DNA from: Paenibacillus ehimensis NBRC 15659
GTDB taxonomy: Bacteria > Bacillota > Bacilli > Paenibacillales > NBRC-103111
Length of the DNA: 45,136 nucleotides
Assembly (NCBI RefSeq): GCF_004000785.1
Contig: NZ_BILX01000053.1
Span: 1-45,136, forward strand
Direction: 5' to 3'
Shown here: positions 17,389 to 25,658 of the stretch, one piece after another
How positions within the stretch are numbered: position 1 is the stretch's first letter
Layout of the letters: each line of letters starts with the position of its first letter
Program-made: the position numbers and the translations under genes
Notes under the pieces: generated by a model
Seen by the model: the letters and a program-made list of their open reading frames with translations, nothing else
Told to the model about the DNA's origin: nothing
Database searches by the model: none

Positions 17389-20300
17389 TTACGGCACCGC
17401 GGGAAGTTCAATAACGACCGTCGTTCCAATCCCTTCCTTGCTGGTTATGGTCATGGACCCGCGATGGTTTTCAATAATTTTGTAGCTGACCATGAGCCCG
17501 AGACCCGTTCCTTTGTTTTTCGTCGTATAAAACGGCTGTCCCAGCTTCGCCAGCTTGGTCTCTGGAATGCCGCATCCCTGGTCGATAAAACTGATTCGTA
17601 TGCTGCCCCGCTCCGACTTTTCAGCCTTGACGAGGAAGGTTCCGCCTCCGGGCATCGCTTCCACCCCGTTCTTCAGCACGTTGATGAATACTTGCTTCAA
17701 CTGGTTTTCGACGCAGCTTGTCGGCGGGAGCTCGTCCTCGATGTCCGTTTCAATGGTCACCTTGCTGATGATGGCCTGCGTTTCGAGCAGCATAATGACG
17801 TCATGCAGAATCGAAACCACGGATTTTGGCAAAAAGTCGGCTGCCTGCGGTTTCGCCAGCACGAGCAGCTCGCTGACGATTTCTTCGATCCGCTCCAGCT
17901 CGGCCGACATGATGGACAAATAGCTTCCGTGATGCCCCCGGGAGCCCATCAGCTTGGTAAAGCCTTTGAGCGCGGTCAGCGGATTGCGAATTTCATGGGC
18001 AATGCCGGCGGCAAGCTGACCGACGGCCGACAGCATCTCCGACTTCCGCAGCAGCTCCTCCGTCTGCTTCCGCTCCGTAATGTCTTCGGCGATTTTAAGA
18101 TAATGAATAATTTGGCCTTCCTGATCTTTAATTGGCAAAATTTTAACGGATTCCGAGTAATTCGGCCCGTTTTTACGCCGGCTTTCCAGCTCGCCCTTCC
18201 ATACGCGTCCGGAAGAGACGATGCTCCACATTTCCTCGAACGGGGTCGAAGAAGTATCCCAACGATTCAGCTCGCGAAGGGGGCTTCCCGCCACATCGGC
18301 CATTTGGAACCCGGTCATTTCCGTAAATTTCGCATTCACGAACCGGATCTTCCCTTCCGCATCGGCGATGACGGTAACGGAGGGGCTTTGCTCTATGGCG
18401 TAAGAGAGCTTAAGCAGCTGCTCGTTGGCCGATTTGAGCTCCGTGATGTCCGCAAATGTCAGGACAATGCCTTTGATGACATGATCGTTCGTTCGATAGG
18501 GCAGGACGCGCATGCTGTACCAAAGCCCGCTTCGGCTCCGAATCTCCCGCTCGACGGGAATCAGCGTCTTCAGCACTTTTTGGGCATCGCGCACAATGTC
18601 GTCGTCGAAGTTATGAGAGATAAGCCCGAGGGGACGTCCGTAATCGACCTCAAGCAAGTTGAATTCGTTCGTGATGGCAGGCGTAAACCGGCGGATGCAC
18701 ATGTTGGTGTCCAAGAAAACGGTCCCGATTCGGGTGCTGGTCAGAAAATTGTCCATATCGTCATTCACTGCGGTCAGTTCCCGAATCTTAACCTGATATT
18801 CCGCATTCACCGTAACCAGCTTTTCGTTCACCGATTGAAGCTCTTCGTTCGCGCACCTAAGCTCTTCATTGGCCGCCACCAGCTCTTCGTTGGTTGCTTG
18901 GAGCTCTTCGTTTGACGTCTCCAGCTCTTCGATCGTCGCCTGAAGCGACTCCTCTGCCTGGCGCAGCTCTTGCTCCAGCCCGATCATCCGGCAATGGACA
19001 TCCGGTTCGATTTCGTATTCGTCGGCGGCCCGGACCGGCTCGTCAGAATGCCCCGCCTCCTCGAACAATACAAGTACGAGCTTGTCGAATTTTTTATTTT
19101 TCAACGAAAACGGCTTCGCGATCAGGTTAACGGATAACGACTGCCCGGAGCCGCTTACCTTCATGTTTTTGTAATAAACAGCTCGCTTTTCTTGGCGGAC
19201 TTTTTGCATGGCCGTTACAATCGCGACGGCCAAATCAGCCTCTGCGATTTTGTAAATGTTCCAGCTTGGCCTTCCCTTCGGCAGCGTTACATACCGATTC
19301 ACGCTGCCCCCCAGATGAAGCACTTCGTTGTTTTCGTCGATCACCATGCAGGGCGGCATGTGCTCGTCCACGATTGCCGTATATAAATCGTCCGTTTTTT
19401 TGAAGGTTTGCAAATCCTTCCACTGCAGATGCCCCTGCCTTGCCGCGGCGGTCGGACGTGTCCTGGGGGCGGCCCAGTCTCCCCTGTCGATCTCGCTTGC
19501 GTACCCCGGCCCCGGTCCCGGCGGGTTCCGCCTGAAAATATTCCACTTGCGGTCATACGGGACAAATAAATGCGTAAGCCGGCCAATCGTTTCGCTCGGT
19601 CCCAAAAACAGAAACCCGTCCGGATTGAGCGCGTAATGAAGCATCGACAGCACTTTCTGCTGCGTCTCGGATTGCAGGTAGATCAGCAGATTCCGGCAGG
19701 CGATCAGGTCCAAGCGGCTGAACGGCGGATCCTCAATCATGTTGTGAGGCGCAAACACGACCATTCTGCGAATGTCTTTATCGATGTGGTAAAAGTCCCC
19801 GTTTCGGGTAAAATACCGTCTCAGCCATGGTTTCGGCAGGCTTTTCACCGCCGCTTCGGGATAGATGCCCTGACTGGCCGCAGCAACCGCGTCCTTGTCC
19901 AGATCGGTGGAGAAAATTTTGACCGAATAAGGCTCTGTCAAAGTCTCGTTGAATTGATGAAACAGTATAGCGAGGGAGTAGGCTTCTTCGCCGGTCGAGC
20001 ACCCCGCAACCCAGACGCGGATATGCCGTTCGTGCCCCCTGCTTTCCGCGATGGCGGGAATGACCTTTTTCTGAATGGTCTCGAATGCCTGCGGGTCTCG
20101 AAAAAATTGCGTCACCCCGATCAGCAAATCTTTGCCCAACGCGAGCAGCTCGTCCGGTTCGTCCGGCAGCAGCCGCGCATACTCCTCCATATCCGCCAGG
20201 CTCAACCTGTCCATGCGGCGTTCGATGCGCCGGATGAGGCTGCTTCGTTTGTAATGCCGGAAATCGATTCCGCATGCTTTGCTCAGCAGCCCGAGAATTC

Positions 20301-20490
20301 GCTGCAGCGTCCGTTCGTCACACGCAGGCTCCAGCCCGCCGCTTTGCGGCCTAAATTGCGGCAGTGCTTCAAACTCTCCGTCCGGCGCTCCTCTTCCGAT
20401 GATTTTGCCGCCGGATTCGTACGGACACAGCCTGTACTGCAATGCTTGATTACCGTTCATCCCTTTCAACCTCTTTCCCAACCGGTACAT
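17389..20490 (-). CDS. Hybrid CheR methyltransferase - PAS - histidine kinase
   Basis: About 1033 residues from the ATG chosen. Order: CheR N-terminal helices and SAM-dependent methyltransferase fold (about 57-320; SAM motif VWVAGCSTGEEAYSLA, STDLDKDA, ACRNLLIYL); a PAS-like region; a heptad coiled coil rich in NEEL (about 502-582); PAS domains (about 587-685 and 697-807); a HisKA dimerisation helix with phospho-acceptor H832 in IAHEIRNPLTALKGF; and an HATPase with N box (NVLKNGVEAM), DQGCGIP and TGLGL. Relatives often carry a CheB esterase before CheR; none is present here or upstream. No response regulator is adjacent. Possible starts: TTG 20544 (no ribosome site), ATG 20490 (AAGGGA) or ATG 20460 (GAGG). 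Confidence 0.88.
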   Translation of the reverse strand: MYRLGKRLKGMNGNQALQYRLCPYESGGKIIGRGAPDGEFEALPQFRPQSGGLEPACDERTLQRILGLLSKACGIDFRHYKRSSLIRRIERRMDRLSLADMEEYARLLPDEPDELLALGKDLLIGVTQFFRDPQAFETIQKKVIPAIAESRGHERHIRVWVAGCSTGEEAYSLAILFHQFNETLTEPYSVKIFSTDLDKDAVAAASQGIYPEAAVKSLPKPWLRRYFTRNGDFYHIDKDIRRMVVFAPHNMIEDPPFSRLDLIACRNLLIYLQSETQQKVLSMLHYALNPDGFLFLGPSETIGRLTHLFVPYDRKWNIFRRNPPGPGPGYASEIDRGDWAAPRTRPTAAARQGHLQWKDLQTFKKTDDLYTAIVDEHMPPCMVIDENNEVLHLGGSVNRYVTLPKGRPSWNIYKIAEADLAVAIVTAMQKVRQEKRAVYYKNMKVSGSGQSLSVNLIAKPFSLKNKKFDKLVLVLFEEAGHSDEPVRAADEYEIEPDVHCRMIGLEQELRQAEESLQATIEELETSNEELQATNEELVAANEELRCANEELQSVNEKLVTVNAEYQVKIRELTAVNDDMDNFLTSTRIGTVFLDTNMCIRRFTPAITNEFNLLEVDYGRPLGLISHNFDDDIVRDAQKVLKTLIPVEREIRSRSGLWYSMRVLPYRTNDHVIKGIVLTFADITELKSANEQLLKLSYAIEQSPSVTVIADAEGKIRFVNAKFTEMTGFQMADVAGSPLRELNRWDTSSTPFEEMWSIVSSGRVWKGELESRRKNGPNYSESVKILPIKDQEGQIIHYLKIAEDITERKQTEELLRKSEMLSAVGQLAAGIAHEIRNPLTALKGFTKLMGSRGHHGSYLSIMSAELERIEEIVSELLVLAKPQAADFLPKSVVSILHDVIMLLETQAIISKVTIETDIEDELPPTSCVENQLKQVFINVLKNGVEAMPGGGTFLVKAEKSERGSIRISFIDQGCGIPETKLAKLGQPFYTTKNKGTGLGLMVSYKIIENHRGSMTITSKEGIGTTVVIELPAVP

Positions 20491-20607
20491 GAATCCCGGT
20501 TCCCTTCCATGTTGCTCCGTTACGTCCACAGGATTCCGTATCAAGAATAAAGCTACAGCTCAAGTATACCCGTTTTTTTCCAATTTGGCTCACTTTTTTT
20601 GCATCCC

Positions 20608-20656
20608 AAAATAAAGACCGCCCTCGGCGGATACGTTTCCGCTAAAAGGACGGTCT
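20608..20656 (-). terminator. Terminator after galU
   Basis: AGACCG and CGGTCT (20651-20656 and 20615-20620) close a bulged stem with an inner GCGGA/TCCGC hairpin, followed on the minus strand by TTTATTTT. It also separates galU from the sensor kinase gene downstream. Confidence 0.8.
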
Positions 20657-20684
20657 GTCGTTTAAAAGGTTAAAGATAAGGTTC

Positions 20685-21551
20685 CTATAAGCCTAACCGC
20701 TTGCGCAAATAACTTTCGAACGGACCGCGCAGCTCCTCCCGCTCCAATGCCATCTCGATCGTCGCTTCGAGGTAACCCAGCTTGTCGCCGACATCAAAGC
20801 GCCGGCCCGGCACGGGAAACATCACCATCTGCCGCAGCCGGTTCAGCACCTGCAGCGCGTCGGTCAATTGAATCTCGCCGCCGCGGCCGGGCTCGCTGCG
20901 CTCAAGGATATCGAATATATCCGGAGTCAGAATATAGCGCCCGATAATGGCCCAGTTGGACGGGGCTTGTCCGCGTTCCGGCTTCTCGATTAAGTCTTCG
21001 ATATAACGATGCGGCTGCTGTCCTGCCAAAGGCGAGATGATGCCGTATTTGTCGACGTCGTCCCAGGGCACTTCCTGGCAAGCGATCACCGACGTGTTTG
21101 TCGCCTCGTGCAGGTCGATCATTTGCTTCAAGCAAGGCGGCTCCGATTGAATGATATCGTCTCCCAACAGAACCGCAAACGGCTCGTTGCCGATAAATTT
21201 GCGGGCGCAGAGCACCGCGTGGCCGAGCCCGAGCGGCTGCTTTTGACGAATGTAATGAACGTCAGCCAGATTTGATACGGACTGGACGATGCCGAGCAGC
21301 TCCTGATTTCCTTTTTCTTCGAGAATGGTTTCAAGCTCCATCGATTTGTCAAAATGATCTTCAATCGCCCGCTTGTTGCGACCGGTAATGATCATGATAT
21401 CTTCGATACCGGACGAGATGGCTTCCTCTACGATATATTGAATCGCCGGCTTGTCGACGATCGGCAGCATCTCCTTCGGCTGCGCTTTGGTCGCCGGCAA
21501 AAAGCGGGTACCCAGACCCGCAGCCGGAATAATCGCTTTGCGTACGGTCAT
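20685..21551 (-). CDS. galU: UTP--glucose-1-phosphate uridylyltransferase
   Basis: The enzyme makes UDP-glucose for cell-wall teichoic acids, glycolipids and exopolysaccharide. The 288-residue protein carries the nucleotide-binding signature GLGTRFLPATKAQPKEMLP, DKPAIQYIVEEA, GLGHAVLCARKFIG with LGDDI, and IEKPERGQAPSNWAIIGRYI. Length is normal. It overlaps the upstream PHP gene by four bases and is followed by a terminator. Confidence 0.96.
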   Translation of the reverse strand: MTVRKAIIPAAGLGTRFLPATKAQPKEMLPIVDKPAIQYIVEEAISSGIEDIMIITGRNKRAIEDHFDKSMELETILEEKGNQELLGIVQSVSNLADVHYIRQKQPLGLGHAVLCARKFIGNEPFAVLLGDDIIQSEPPCLKQMIDLHEATNTSVIACQEVPWDDVDKYGIISPLAGQQPHRYIEDLIEKPERGQAPSNWAIIGRYILTPDIFDILERSEPGRGGEIQLTDALQVLNRLRQMVMFPVPGRRFDVGDKLGYLEATIEMALEREELRGPFESYLRKRLGL

Positions 21552-22396
21552 GACCGCATTCCCCTCCGTTCGAATAGTCGGTCTACGACGACCGCAGCGA
21601 CGCGGCGCGCCCCGATCGGCGCATGGAACACGACGCCGCCCCGTTCGCCATGGTAATCCGATCCCGCCGTTACCAACAAGCCGTGGGCGGCGGCCAACGC
21701 TTCATAATGCGCTTCCTGCTCCGGCGTATGATCGGAATGGAATGCTTCCAAACCGACCAGCCCGACTTCGGCAAGCAGCGGGATCAGCTCGTCCTGCCCG
21801 TAAAGTCCCGGGTGCGCCAGCACCGGAGCTCCGCCGGCCTCTATAATCCACGCTACCGCCTGCTGCGGCATGATGCGGGGCGGATTCATATAAGCTGCCG
21901 CCCCTTTGGCCAAATAACGGTCGAACGCTTCGGCCATCGAGCTTACATAGCCTTTGCGCACCAAGGCATCCGCGATATGCGGACGGCCTACGGTATCGCC
22001 CGCTTTTTTCGAAGTCCGCAGCGATTCGAGCACGTCGTCCATCGTTATGGTAAGTCCCAGCTCCTGAAGCTTGTTCACGATCATCTCGTTGCGCCGGTTG
22101 CGCACTTCTCTCAGCTCGGCAAGCCTCGACAGAAACTGAGGGTCCCTATCGTCGATCCAATAGCCCAGCACATGGATATCCTGTCCGGCATGGACGGTGC
22201 TGATCTCCACGCCCGGCACGACGGCGATGCCGTACTTCAAGCCCGCTTCCATCGCCTCCCGGAGTCCGCCTACCGTATCATGGTCGGTGATCGCTACCGC
22301 TGCGAGCCCCGCCTCGGCAGCCAACCGGACATTGTCGGCAGGCGGCCTCGTACCGTCCGAGGCCAGCGTATGCGTATGCAAATCTGCAAATGCCAT
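21548..22396 (-). CDS. PHP-domain metal-dependent phosphoesterase
   Basis: The 282-residue protein has the four PHP metal-site motifs: ADLHTHTLASDG at the start, ITDHDTVGG, the GVEIS glutamate with IHVLGYW, and GSDYHGE near the end, plus PVLAHPGLYG. Relatives such as E. coli TrpH/YciV (RnaAM) degrade oligonucleotides or 3',5'-nucleoside bisphosphates; the substrate here is unknown. I chose ATG 22396; the TTG at 22426 lies ten codons upstream. It overlaps galU by four bases and follows lysR by 42 bases, so the three may share a transcript. Confidence 0.9.
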   Translation of the reverse strand: MAFADLHTHTLASDGTRPPADNVRLAAEAGLAAVAITDHDTVGGLREAMEAGLKYGIAVVPGVEISTVHAGQDIHVLGYWIDDRDPQFLSRLAELREVRNRRNEMIVNKLQELGLTITMDDVLESLRTSKKAGDTVGRPHIADALVRKGYVSSMAEAFDRYLAKGAAAYMNPPRIMPQQAVAWIIEAGGAPVLAHPGLYGQDELIPLLAEVGLVGLEAFHSDHTPEQEAHYEALAAAHGLLVTAGSDYHGERGGVVFHAPIGARRVAAVVVDRLFERRGMRS

Positions 22397-22438
22397 AGAA
22401 CCTACAGACCTCCCTTTTTTTCTCAACCAAATCTGCCG

Positions 22439-23350
22439 TTATAGCCACTGGCTTAAATCGCGCTCCCGCAAAAAGGTCATGAAGGTCACGGCCGAAATGG
22501 GAAGCAGCGTCGAGCTTAAATAGATCGCATGGAAGCTGCGGGCGAAGGAAACCCCTTCGACGTTCTTTACCCGCAATACGCCAAGTGCGGCTTCATGCTT
22601 GACGGAGGATTGCGATACGATCGAGATGCCGAGTCCGGCCTCTACGGCCGATTTCACCGCCCCCGTGCTGCCAAGCTCCATCACGATTTTCAGGTTGGAC
22701 ACATCGCAGCCGGCCCGGGCCAGCTCCTCCTCCATCACCTTGCGCGTTCCCGACCCCTGCTCCCGCAAAATAAACGGATATTTCGCTAGCTCCTCTATAC
22801 CGATCTGCTCGCGCTCGGCAAGCGGATGGCGCCTCGGCACGATCAGCTTCAATTCGTCATTCAATACGGCTTCCGTATGCACGTCCGGATGATCCACCTC
22901 GGCCTCGACCAAGCCGAAGGTCAGCTGGTGACTGAGTACTTCCTCCAGGATCTGCTTCGTATTGATGACCTTCATGCTGACGGAGATGTTCGGATATTCT
23001 TGCCCGAACGGTCCGAGCAGCCGGGGCAACACGTATTCCCCCACCGTTAAGCTCGCGCCCAAGTGCAGCCGCCCTTCCAGCATATGCGTGAATTTGGACA
23101 TCCGGATGTCCGTCTCCTTCATCAGTTCAATGCTGCGCGACGCAAACGGCAGCAGCGTCCGGCCGGCTTCGGTCAGTTCGACCCGCTTGGTCGACCGAAC
23201 GAACAGCTTCGTCCCGAAATAGTCCTCGAGCGACTGCACCTGCATCGTCACCGCCGGCTGTGTCATATGCAGCGCCTGCGCGGCATAGGAGAAGCTCCCC
23301 TTCTCCGCAACGGTATGAAAAATATGAAGCTGGTGAAAGTTAAGCGCCAT
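22439..23350 (-). CDS. LysR family transcriptional regulator (CysL/YwfK-like)
   Basis: The 303-residue protein has the N-terminal winged helix (FHQLHIFHTVAEKGSFSYAA, MTQPAVTMQVQSLEDYFG, KLFVRSTKRVELTEAG) and a two-lobe effector domain (LGASLTVGEYVLPRLL, LREQGSGTRKVMEEEL, AVEAGLGISIVSQSSV). It resembles the subgroup including CysL of Bacillus, which governs sulfite reduction, but target and ligand cannot be read from sequence. GGAGGAG precedes the ATG. The promoter region directly upstream holds a duplicated 43-base element, one copy touching the predicted -10 box. Confidence 0.9.
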   Translation of the reverse strand: MALNFHQLHIFHTVAEKGSFSYAAQALHMTQPAVTMQVQSLEDYFGTKLFVRSTKRVELTEAGRTLLPFASRSIELMKETDIRMSKFTHMLEGRLHLGASLTVGEYVLPRLLGPFGQEYPNISVSMKVINTKQILEEVLSHQLTFGLVEAEVDHPDVHTEAVLNDELKLIVPRRHPLAEREQIGIEELAKYPFILREQGSGTRKVMEEELARAGCDVSNLKIVMELGSTGAVKSAVEAGLGISIVSQSSVKHEAALGVLRVKNVEGVSFARSFHAIYLSSTLLPISAVTFMTFLRERDLSQWL

Positions 23351-23385
23351 AACGACTCCTCCGCAAGCGTTGTAGCCTCATTATA

Positions 23386-23428
23386 TAAGAAAACCGGGAT
23401 CGAAGCTATTCAACGATGTACGACCGCG
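23386..23428. repeat. 43-bp direct repeat, copy 1
   Basis: This copy differs from the one at 23500-23542 at a single position. On the minus strand it ends in GATCCCGGTTTTCTTA immediately before a TATAAT-like -10 box of lysR. An AAGAAAACC arm at 23387-23395 can pair with GGTTTTCTT at 23440-23448. Confidence 0.85.
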
Positions 23429-23453
23429 ATTTAGCGGTAGGTTTTCTTGTGGG

Positions 23454-23494
23454 CGGGAAAGCGTTCGGCTTCGCCGAAAACTGCTGCTTTCCCG
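23454..23494. other. Nested hairpin between the two 43-bp repeats
   Basis: CGGGAAAGC (23454-23462) pairs with GCTTTCCCG (23486-23494) around an inner perfect hairpin TTCGGCTTCGCCGAA (23464-23478). There is no adjoining U-run. Confidence 0.75.
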
Positions 23495-23499
23495 ACCGT

Positions 23500-23542
23500 T
23501 AAGAAAACCGGGATCGAAGCTATTCAACGACGTACGACCGCG
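23500..23542. repeat. 43-bp direct repeat, copy 2
   Basis: Copy of 23386-23428 with one substitution, 114 bases away. Its AAGAAAACC arm can compete with copy 1 for the single GGTTTTCTT arm at 23440-23448. Confidence 0.85.
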
Positions 23543-23565
23543 GCTCCGTCCCCACCCGAAAAGCG

Positions 23566-23594
23566 CCAAAAAGCATGCCGATTCCCGGCATGCT
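23566..23594 (-). terminator. Terminator of the unknown gene at 23612
   Basis: AGCATGCCG and CGGCATGCT form a nine-pair stem with a five-base loop, followed by TTTTTGG on the minus strand. Confidence 0.85.
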
Positions 23595-23611
23595 CGGATT
23601 GTCCTTGCACC

Positions 23612-24052
23612 TTATCTACGTTTACGGCTGTTCTTGATCAGCGTCATGCGACGCGAATGGCGAAGCCAGGAATAATAGGAGCGCAAATCCCGCAGTTCCA
23701 TCGTCTCCGACATCCTCCCGAGGAACGTGACGACGATCATTTTGTACGCCTCCGGTTCCCCCGCCGATTCCGGCGTGTCCATTTTGACAAATTCGGCGAC
23801 CATGACCAAATCCTCATCGATCAGGTAAACATCCTGCTCGTTTTTGTAGTAGGGTTGGATCGAGTTCGACTTCAGCTTGCTCCACAAAAAAGCCGTAATG
23901 TCGTGAAAGCCTGTCTTCTCCGTTTCCACTCGATCAACCCATCGGCTGCGGGCGTGATGAGTGACGACGATATCTGCAATCGGCTTGCCTCTAAGCAGCC
24001 CGTCGTGCGATACGTTTTTTCGTTCCCGGCCGTCGACTTTCCCTCCGTTCAA
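23612..24052 (-). CDS. Conserved-looking protein of unknown function
   Basis: A 146-residue basic-ended protein (ending NSRKRR) that I do not recognise. It has IVVTHHARSRWVDRV near the N terminus, then alternating strand-like stretches (DVYLIDEDLVMVAEFVKM, YKMIVVTFLGRM) and a helical end, a mixed fold of the size seen in RelE/ParE-like or DUF4258-like proteins, but this is only an impression. The only plausible start is TTG at 24052, eight bases after AAAGGGG. It has its own terminator, so it is probably a real single-gene unit. No partner gene (for example an antitoxin) is next to it. Confidence 0.7.
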   Translation of the reverse strand: MNGGKVDGRERKNVSHDGLLRGKPIADIVVTHHARSRWVDRVETEKTGFHDITAFLWSKLKSNSIQPYYKNEQDVYLIDEDLVMVAEFVKMDTPESAGEPEAYKMIVVTFLGRMSETMELRDLRSYYSWLRHSRRMTLIKNSRKRR

Positions 24053-24203
24053 CTTCCCAACCCCTTTCCTACAAAAATAGTTCCGTTACCCTATGTACAC
24101 ATGAAGCTACCTATATTTTGCCTTATTCCAACTCGAGAATCAAATTAAAAAAACTTTAGAAACCGGAGTCCTAAACTTATGGCTCGCCTAAGGCGCGCCC
24201 ACC

Positions 24204-24246
24204 AAAAAAAGAAAGGAGCTTCTGCGCACAGAAACTCCTTTCTTTT
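24204..24246 (-). terminator. Terminator after ylbG
   Basis: AAAGAAAGGAG (24208-24218) pairs with CTCCTTTCTTT (24235-24245); the minus strand continues with a run of T. An inner TTCTG/CAGAA extends the stem. Confidence 0.85.
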
Positions 24247-24277
24247 CGTAAGCTATGATCGGATACCCGCCCCGAGA

Positions 24278-24544
24278 TTAAAGGGAGTAGAATCTTGTCT
24301 TATCCGGAACGTTGCTGTTATACTCAGTTTTGATCTCGTTTCGATACGAGCGTTCAACCTTTTTTACAAAAGGCAGCTTTTGAAGCTGCTTCACTGTTTC
24401 GTCCAAACGGCTGGAATAAACGTACATCGCGGCATAGTGCAGTCTTTTGGAAATAAAGTGGACACTCCCATATTTCTCCAAATGTTTGCCGGCCGCTTTC
24501 AAATCGCTTACCCAGACAATAATGCCGCTTCGCTCGGTAAACAT
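24278..24544 (-). CDS. ylbG: YlbG family protein (UPF0298)
   Basis: The 88-residue protein matches the Bacillales YlbG family (DUF2129): ERSGIIVWVSDLKAAGKHL, YGSVHFISKRLHYAAMYV and LPFVKKVERSYR. The biochemical role is not known. The ATG at 24544 follows AAGG by nine bases; a TTG two codons earlier is possible. In B. subtilis ylbF and ylbG are neighbours; here they are split by an asparaginase gene on the other strand. Confidence 0.9.
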   Translation of the reverse strand: MFTERSGIIVWVSDLKAAGKHLEKYGSVHFISKRLHYAAMYVYSSRLDETVKQLQKLPFVKKVERSYRNEIKTEYNSNVPDKTRFYSL

Positions 24545-24597
24545 GGACAATGACCTTCTTTCTGTTGGCTATAGGATCAGGAAAGGACCGATGAACG

Positions 24598-25617
24598 ATG
24601 GTGGCACCGGAAAATGAATTGTTAGTCGAAATCTCCCGCGGGCCGATGACCGAAAGCGTACACCGCGGCCATATCGCCGTTGTGGATAACGGGCGCAAGC
24701 TGCTCGCGTATGCCGGGAATCCGGAATTTTACACGTTCACCCGCTCGACGGCCAAACTGCTGCAAGCCATCTCGCTGCTGGAAGCCGGCGGAGGCGAGCG
24801 GTTCGGGCTGACGCCATCGGAGACGGCGCTGCTTTGCGCGTCGCACGGAGGGGAACCGGAGCATGCGGCAGCCGCTCTGGAGATTTTGCGAAAGCTGGGA
24901 CTGGATGAAAGCGCTCTAGGCTGCGGCCCGCAGGAGCCAATGTACAAACCCGCGGCCGATGCGATCAAGCGGGAGCGACGCGAGCCCGGACAGCTTCATA
25001 ACAACTGCTCCGGCAAGCATGCCGGCATGCTGGCGCTTGCCAAGCTCATGAATGTTCCTATACAACAGTATATCGCACCCGGGCATCCTGTCCAGCAAAA
25101 AATGCTCCGGACGGTCGCCGATATGTGCGGGGTCCCGCCGGAAAGCATCACGCTGGGAACCGACGGCTGCGGAGTGCCCGTATTCGCCGTCCCGCTGGCC
25201 TCGCTCGCATTCGCTTACGCGCGGCTCGGGCGGCCGGACGGCCTTTCGCCGGAGCGGGCGGAGGCCTGCCGTACGATCATCGGGGCGATTCGGCAAGCGC
25301 CGTTCTATGTAGCAGGCAGCGAAAGATTCGATACCCGCCTCGCCGAGCTGACGCAAGGCCGCATCATCGGCAAAATGGGGGCCGAGGGCTTATACGCGGC
25401 CACCGTACCGGAGAAGGGCATCGGGATTGCCGTCAAAATCGAAGACGGCGCCCAACGCGCAATCTATCCCGCTGCCGCCGAAGCGATGCTCCAGCTCGGT
25501 TTGCTTAGCGCCGAAGAGGCAGCACAGCTAGCCAGCTTTCATCAGCCGGCGGTGAACAATCGCCGCGGCGATCAAGTCGGCATCGTCCGGCCGATCTTCC
25601 GTCTTCATCGCGCCTAA
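24598..25617 (+). CDS. Asparaginase (L-asparaginase II family)
   Basis: The 339-residue protein belongs to the family first known from Rhizobium etli AsnA/thermolabile asparaginases (Pfam L-asparaginase_II), which is unrelated to E. coli AnsA/AnsB. Marks are EISRGPMTESVHRGHIAV, FTRSTAKLLQAI (catalytic S-x-x-K pair), CASHGGEPEHA, HNNCSGKHAGMLA and GTDGCGVPVFA. It should release aspartate and ammonia from asparagine in the cytoplasm; no signal peptide is seen. It is divergent from ylbG with only 53 bases between starts and convergent with ylbF, and ends in a strong terminator, so it stands as a single-gene unit. Confidence 0.9.
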   Translation: MVAPENELLVEISRGPMTESVHRGHIAVVDNGRKLLAYAGNPEFYTFTRSTAKLLQAISLLEAGGGERFGLTPSETALLCASHGGEPEHAAAALEILRKLGLDESALGCGPQEPMYKPAADAIKRERREPGQLHNNCSGKHAGMLALAKLMNVPIQQYIAPGHPVQQKMLRTVADMCGVPPESITLGTDGCGVPVFAVPLASLAFAYARLGRPDGLSPERAEACRTIIGAIRQAPFYVAGSERFDTRLAELTQGRIIGKMGAEGLYAATVPEKGIGIAVKIEDGAQRAIYPAAAEAMLQLGLLSAEEAAQLASFHQPAVNNRRGDQVGIVRPIFRLHRA

Positions 25618-25620
25618 AGC

Positions 25621-25652
25621 ACGGGCCCGGGATATCCCCGGGCCCGTTTTAT
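25621..25652 (+). terminator. Terminator after the asparaginase gene
   Basis: CGGGCCCGGG pairs with CCCGGGCCCG (25622-25631 and 25637-25646), followed by TTTTAT. No U-run on the other strand, though the stem may still stop the convergent ylbF transcript. Confidence 0.85.
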
Positions 25653-25658
25653 CGCTTC

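Noticed and set aside
17377..18915. 512-codon plus-strand frame opposite the sensor kinase
   Set aside because: Antisense shadow; its apparent repeats (LQLFV-like) are the reverse reading of the NEEL coiled coil.
20491..20684. Remnant of a CheB domain upstream of the CheR-kinase gene
   Set aside because: The stretch is short, holds the galU terminator and a possible -10 box, and codes nothing CheB-like in any frame.
23386..23542. CRISPR-like repeat
   Set aside because: Only two copies, 71-base spacing with its own hairpins, no cas genes nearby.
23381..23569. 62-codon minus-strand frame with an internal repeat (GRTSLNSFDPGFL twice)
   Set aside because: It reads straight through the duplicated 43-bp element and its hairpins; the peptide repeat is a by-product of the DNA repeat and there is no ribosome site.
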